NCBI RefSeq assembly: GCF_024349785.1
Contig: NZ_AP018817.1
Location: 3,565,501-3,629,500, forward strand
Source: Sphingomonas bisphenolicum
Lineage (GTDB): Bacteria; Pseudomonadota; Alphaproteobacteria; Sphingomonadales; Sphingomonadaceae
DNA length: 64,000 bases
Direction of reading: 5' to 3'
Shown here: one piece after another, positions 60,556 to 64,000 of the stretch
How the letters are laid out: each line of letters opens with the position of its first letter
How positions within the stretch are numbered: position 1 is the first letter of the stretch
Program-made: the position numbers and the translations under genes
The notes under the pieces: model-generated
Seen by the model: the letters and a program-made list of their open reading frames with translations, nothing else
What the model was told of the DNA's origin: nothing
Databases searched by the model: none

Positions 60556-61407
60556 ATGGATAATCGCCCCGACATTTTCGACCGCGCCCGGCGTGCGCGC
60601 CAGCGCGACCGGATGCTGCCAGCCTTCGCCGATCATGACTTCCTCTATCGCGCGATGCTGGACGAACTGCTCGATCGCCTGACCGACGTGCAGCGCGACC
60701 TGCCCGAAGCGCTGGTCATCGGTTGCCCGGATGGCAGCGCGAAGGCGGCGCTGGAGGCGATGGGCAAGCGCGTCGCCTGCGCCGATCCCGGCTTCCTTGC
60801 GGCCAAAGCGGCGGGCGGCGTCCAGATGGACGAGGACGCCCTGCCCTTCGCCGACGACAGTTTCGATCTGGTGGTCGCCTGCGGCACGCTCGACAGCGTG
60901 AACGACCTGCCCGGCGCGCTGATCCTGATGCGGCGCGTGCTGCGCCCCGACGGGCTGATGCTCGCGGCCTTTGCGGGCGCGGGCAGCCTGCCCCGCCTCA
61001 AATCCGCCCTGCTCGCCGCCGAAGCCGACCGGCCCGGCCAGCATGTCCACCCGCAGGTCGATGTGCGATCGGCCGGCGATCTGCTCAGCCGCGCCGGCTT
61101 CGCCATGCCGGTCGCGGACGGCGAAACGCTGACCATCCGCTATGGCGATGTCGTGCGCCTGATGCACGACCTGCGCTTCATGGGCGCGGGCAATGTCCTC
61201 GACACGCGCGCGCCGGTCCTGACGCGAGAGGTGCTGATGCGCGCAGCGGGCCATTTCGCCGATGCCGCCGACCCGGACGGCCGCACCGGCGAACATATGG
61301 CGCTAGTCTATCTGTCCGGCTGGAAACCCGATCCCAGCCAGGCAGGACCGGCAAAGCGCGGCAGCGCGACCGTATCACTGGCCGCCGCGCTCAAAGGGAA
61401 AACCTAG
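60556..61407 (+). CDS. class I SAM methyltransferase (BioC/NDUFAF5-like)
   Basis: 283 residues from ATG 60556. The Rossmann SAM motif (V-I-G-C-P-D-G-S) and motif IV region (V-V-A-C-G-T-L) with the F-D-L-V stretch suit the BioC/NDUFAF5 group. The second half carries a helical cap. The substrate is uncertain; in mitochondria the relative hydroxylates a complex I subunit. The gene is divergent from comF across 44 bases. Confidence 0.8.
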   Translation: MDNRPDIFDRARRARQRDRMLPAFADHDFLYRAMLDELLDRLTDVQRDLPEALVIGCPDGSAKAALEAMGKRVACADPGFLAAKAAGGVQMDEDALPFADDSFDLVVACGTLDSVNDLPGALILMRRVLRPDGLMLAAFAGAGSLPRLKSALLAAEADRPGQHVHPQVDVRSAGDLLSRAGFAMPVADGETLTIRYGDVVRLMHDLRFMGAGNVLDTRAPVLTREVLMRAAGHFADAADPDGRTGEHMALVYLSGWKPDPSQAGPAKRGSATVSLAAALKGKT

Positions 61408-61419
61408 CGCTTTCGCCTG

Positions 61420-62202
61420 TCACTCGATCATGACGGCCACCACACGCCATACGCCATCTTCGCGTTCCAGCGTCACCGACTCCGTCGCCTCGGCCTTGTT
61501 GGCGAAGCGCGTGCGAAACTTCGCCATCTCAAAGCCGTTGGGCGGGGCGAGCAGATATTCCTGACTGAGCAGGTCGCGGGATATCAGCGCGCCCAGTGGG
61601 GTGCGCACCTTGTCCTGCACCGATGCCCAGAGCTCTGGCGTATTGGCCTTGCGGAAGGATGATCCCGTCGCGCGATAGCCGTCCTCCCAACGCCCCTGAT
61701 CCCCCAGGACCAGCCATTGTCGCGCGGCGTCGACCACTTCCGTGCGCGACGCAGCCTCTGTGGCGGTCGGCGCCTGTGACGAGGGGGCGGAAGCGAGTTG
61801 CGGCAAGGCTGCAAGCGCCAGCAGGCCAAGGACAAGCGTCATGAGAACTACTCCGATGATGATCCAGAAAGGACGGGTTGTCCGCCCCGCGCCGCTGATC
61901 GGCGCGCCGTCTTCATCCGCCTGAGCCGCAAGCGCGTCTGCCCCGATTTCTCTGTCCACCAAATAATCGGGGGACGTGCCCGGATCGCCACCCTCTGCCT
62001 CCAGCAGCATCCGGGCGGCCTCCCGACTGCTCGACACCGCCATCTTGCGCCGCGCATCGCGCAGCCTCTCGTTGATCGTATGGACCGACAGGCCCAGGCT
62101 CCGCGCGATCGACTTCGCATCATGGCCGCGGACGATCAGGCGCAGCGTCTGCTTCTCCTTTTCGGTCAGCGACCAGCCCATATCCGTCATCTGCATGCTC
62201 AT
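61420..62202 (-). CDS. membrane-bound LuxR-HTH protein with DUF4019
   Basis: 260 residues: N-terminal LuxR-type helix-turn-helix (LTEKEKQTLRLIVRGHDAKS), a linker, a membrane helix near 115-135 (FWIIIGVVLMTLVLGLLALA) and a periplasmic DUF4019 domain. The order suggests a membrane-tethered transcription regulator that senses the envelope. ATG 62202 is preferred over an earlier TTG. Target genes unknown. Confidence 0.85.
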   Translation of the reverse strand: MSMQMTDMGWSLTEKEKQTLRLIVRGHDAKSIARSLGLSVHTINERLRDARRKMAVSSSREAARMLLEAEGGDPGTSPDYLVDREIGADALAAQADEDGAPISGAGRTTRPFWIIIGVVLMTLVLGLLALAALPQLASAPSSQAPTATEAASRTEVVDAARQWLVLGDQGRWEDGYRATGSSFRKANTPELWASVQDKVRTPLGALISRDLLSQEYLLAPPNGFEMAKFRTRFANKAEATESVTLEREDGVWRVVAVMIE

Positions 62203-62237
62203 AATATCCAAGACCTAGGTCAGGCCCAGGATGGCAG

Positions 62238-63146
62238 CTACCCCGAAAAATTTGTATTCAAGTCGGGGGATCGGTTGCTACTCATCCCAACCACCTCGCC
62301 CACCGTCGGCGCATCCGTCACCTCCCGCGACGCCCATGTCTCACCGTCATGCCGATATTCCACATGGCTCGCGCGCCGGAACGCCGTGCCGTCCCACACG
62401 ATCACCTGCAACTCCATCTCGTTGTTGCGGCGGACATGCAGCCAGTTGAAGCTTTGCGGCTCATCGTTGCGCAGTCGGGTGGACGTGGCGGTGCCGGCCT
62501 GGATCACCAGCGCGCCACCGCTATGCTCCACCATCTTGCGAGCAGCCTCCGCATAGGTGCGGTGGAAATGGCCGGCCAGCGCCAGATGCACGCCGGCCTC
62601 GCAAGCCGCCTTCACCGCATCGTCATGCTGGCCGACCGCCTCGCTCAACTCCCCGCCCCGGCCGATCGGCATGGAAAACAGCGGATGGTGTGTCACTAAA
62701 ATGCGGGTCTTGGCCGGCGCCACCTTGGCGAAGCGATCGCGCAGCATGTCCATCTGGTCATGGTTGATCCGCCCATCCTTGATCGTCAGCGACCGGGCGG
62801 TGTTGAGACCCAGAATCGCGACCTCGCCATCTTCGTAGAAGGGGCACAGATCGTTGCTGACATAGCGTTTATAGCGATCCAGCGGCGCGGCAAACCGTCG
62901 CACCACATCGTAAAGCGGCACGTCATGATTGCCCGGAATGACCAGCGTCTTCAGCCCTGCGGCCTTGAGCCGCCCCAGCCAGGCCGCCGCCTGTTTGAAC
63001 TGCTCCACCCGTGCGCGCTGGGTGAAGTCGCCACTGATGACCACAAGGTCGGGACGGCGTGCCTCCAGCCAGGCGGTGGCGGCGTCGACGATCCTCTGAT
63101 CGTTGGCGCCGAAATGAATATCGGAAAGATGCGCGATGCGAGCCAT
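62238..63146 (-). CDS. calcineurin-type metallophosphoesterase
   Basis: 302 residues from ATG 63146. Metal motifs D-I-H, G-D-F-T, G-N-H-D-V, T-H-H-P and G-H-F-H in the standard order. The best guess is a cyclic-nucleotide or lipid phosphodiesterase; specific substrate cannot be read. The gene is divergent from the lipid kinase across 81 bases. Confidence 0.9.
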   Translation of the reverse strand: MARIAHLSDIHFGANDQRIVDAATAWLEARRPDLVVISGDFTQRARVEQFKQAAAWLGRLKAAGLKTLVIPGNHDVPLYDVVRRFAAPLDRYKRYVSNDLCPFYEDGEVAILGLNTARSLTIKDGRINHDQMDMLRDRFAKVAPAKTRILVTHHPLFSMPIGRGGELSEAVGQHDDAVKAACEAGVHLALAGHFHRTYAEAARKMVEHSGGALVIQAGTATSTRLRNDEPQSFNWLHVRRNNEMELQVIVWDGTAFRRASHVEYRHDGETWASREVTDAPTVGEVVGMSSNRSPDLNTNFSG

Positions 63147-63227
63147 GCCAGGGTAACGAATCCATGGCCTAGGGTTTCCCGATGCTTTTCGATGCACCCG
63201 AAATCGATCGGACGGAGTTATTGCGGC

Positions 63228-64000
63228 ATGGAAACGAAACCCCTTCCCAAGGACGCCATATTGGTCGTCAATGCCCATAGCCGACGCGGGCAGGATAATT
63301 TCGCACAGGCGAAGGAGAAGCTGGAGGCCGCTGGCGTCCGCCTGATCGCCGCCCATGCGGTGGAAGAGCCGGAGAAGATGGCGCAGATCGTGCGCGAGGC
63401 GGTGGACAGCGGCGCGCCGATGGTTATCGTGGGGGGCGGCGACGGCTCCATGTCCGGCACGGTGGACGAGTTTGTCGGCAAGGACTGCGTCTTCGGCATA
63501 TTGCCGCTCGGCACCGCGAACAGCTTTGCGCGGACATTGGGCCTGCCGCTGGACCTGGACGGCGCAGTGCAGGCGATCGCCGGGGGCAAACGTCGCCGCG
63601 TGGACCTGGGCATGATCGATCAGGATTATTTCGTCAACGCGGCCTCACTGGGCCTCTCGCCGATGATCGGCCGGACCGTGCCGCACAAGTTGAAGCGCTA
63701 TCTGGGACGGATCGGCTATCTGATGTGGGCGGTCAAATGTTCGGTCGGCTTCCGTGCCTTCCGCCTGACGATCGACGATGGCGAAAATCAACACCGCCTG
63801 TGGTCGACCGAGGTGCGCATCCTTAACGGCCCCTATCATGGCGGGGTCGAACTGTCCGACCATGCCGATGTCGATACCGGCGAAATCGTGATTCAGGCGG
63901 TGGTCGGGCGCAGCAAGCCGCGTCTTGCCTGGGACTGGTACGCCAAATTCTTCAAGCTGCGCGATCGCGATGCCCATACAGAGGAATTTCACGGGAAGTC
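63228..64000 (+). CDS. diacylglycerol/lipid kinase (partial, cut by window end)
   Basis: 257 residues are seen. Signature G-G-G-D-G-S-M-S-G-T and P-L-G-T-A-N-S-F-A-R of the DagK/LCB5 catalytic domain are intact. It phosphorylates a lipid or sphingoid base at the membrane. In sphingolipid-making sphingomonads a sphingosine substrate is worth considering. The C-terminus lies beyond the window. Confidence 0.88.
   Translation, partial: METKPLPKDAILVVNAHSRRGQDNFAQAKEKLEAAGVRLIAAHAVEEPEKMAQIVREAVDSGAPMVIVGGGDGSMSGTVDEFVGKDCVFGILPLGTANSFARTLGLPLDLDGAVQAIAGGKRRRVDLGMIDQDYFVNAASLGLSPMIGRTVPHKLKRYLGRIGYLMWAVKCSVGFRAFRLTIDDGENQHRLWSTEVRILNGPYHGGVELSDHADVDTGEIVIQAVVGRSKPRLAWDWYAKFFKLRDRDAHTEEFHGK

Overview
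This 64 kb, GC-rich, densely packed window reads as chromosomal DNA of an alphaproteobacterium of the Sphingomonadaceae (Sphingobium/Sphingomonas type). The signs are the tatABC-scpBA-nagZ operon order, a secreted alkaline phosphatase very like Sphingomonas PhoK, a class-type DsbD, a sphingomonad-style LuxR-TM-DUF4019 protein, FdxA/CarD neighbours and dispersed inverted repeats familiar from sphingomonad genomes. No phage, IS element or CRISPR array is visible.

Region 1 (0.4-9.7 kb): an entericidin-like lipoprotein, then a minus-strand block read as argS > SPOR protein > tetR > Rieske oxygenase > nagZ > scpA > scpB > tatA > tatB > tatC. The nagZ reading frame is broken near its end by a short G-run; the break creates a false 793-codon nagZ-scpB ORF. 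The tetR/Rieske pair sits inside an otherwise housekeeping series and carries a double palindromic operator.

Region 2 (9.9-24.2 kb): ispH-thrB-rnhA, a nucleotidyltransferase-like protein, an M23 peptidase, a large SUV3-like helicase with an in-frame duplicated insertion, an S4 protein, ferredoxin fdxA, carD, small stress-type membrane protein, SGNH lipoprotein, short asparaginase, proC, YbjN, a BMFP protein and TspO.

Region 3 (24.2-41.9 kb): RND efflux pump and its adaptor, tlyA-dsbD, phoK, serine acetyltransferase, an OmpR/EnvZ-type two-component pair, a TorF-type porin, a carbonic anhydrase-SulP module next to an orphan response regulator, an exonuclease and CorA.

Region 4 (42.9-57.8 kb) is the most distinctive part: a divergent LacI regulator with two mirrored operators around a promoter, then a co-directional run of TonB-dependent receptor, sulfatase, GH3 (cytoplasmic, NagZ-like), GH3 (exported), formylglycine-generating enzyme, second sulfatase, MFS transporter and third (Tat-exported, HEAT-tailed) sulfatase. 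All three sulfatases keep the Cys-x-Pro-x-Arg maturation motif and the maturase keeps its cysteine pair. I infer a self-contained system for uptake and breakdown of a sulfated, probably amino-sugar-containing, oligosaccharide: uptake by the receptor, periplasmic desulfation and trimming, import by the MFS protein, and final cleavage in the cytoplasm.

Region 5 (58-64 kb): tRNA-Arg(CCT), DUF1178, nitrilase-like hydrolase, glutaredoxin, ComF, a methyltransferase, the LuxR-DUF4019 membrane protein, a metallophosphoesterase and a lipid kinase cut by the window end.
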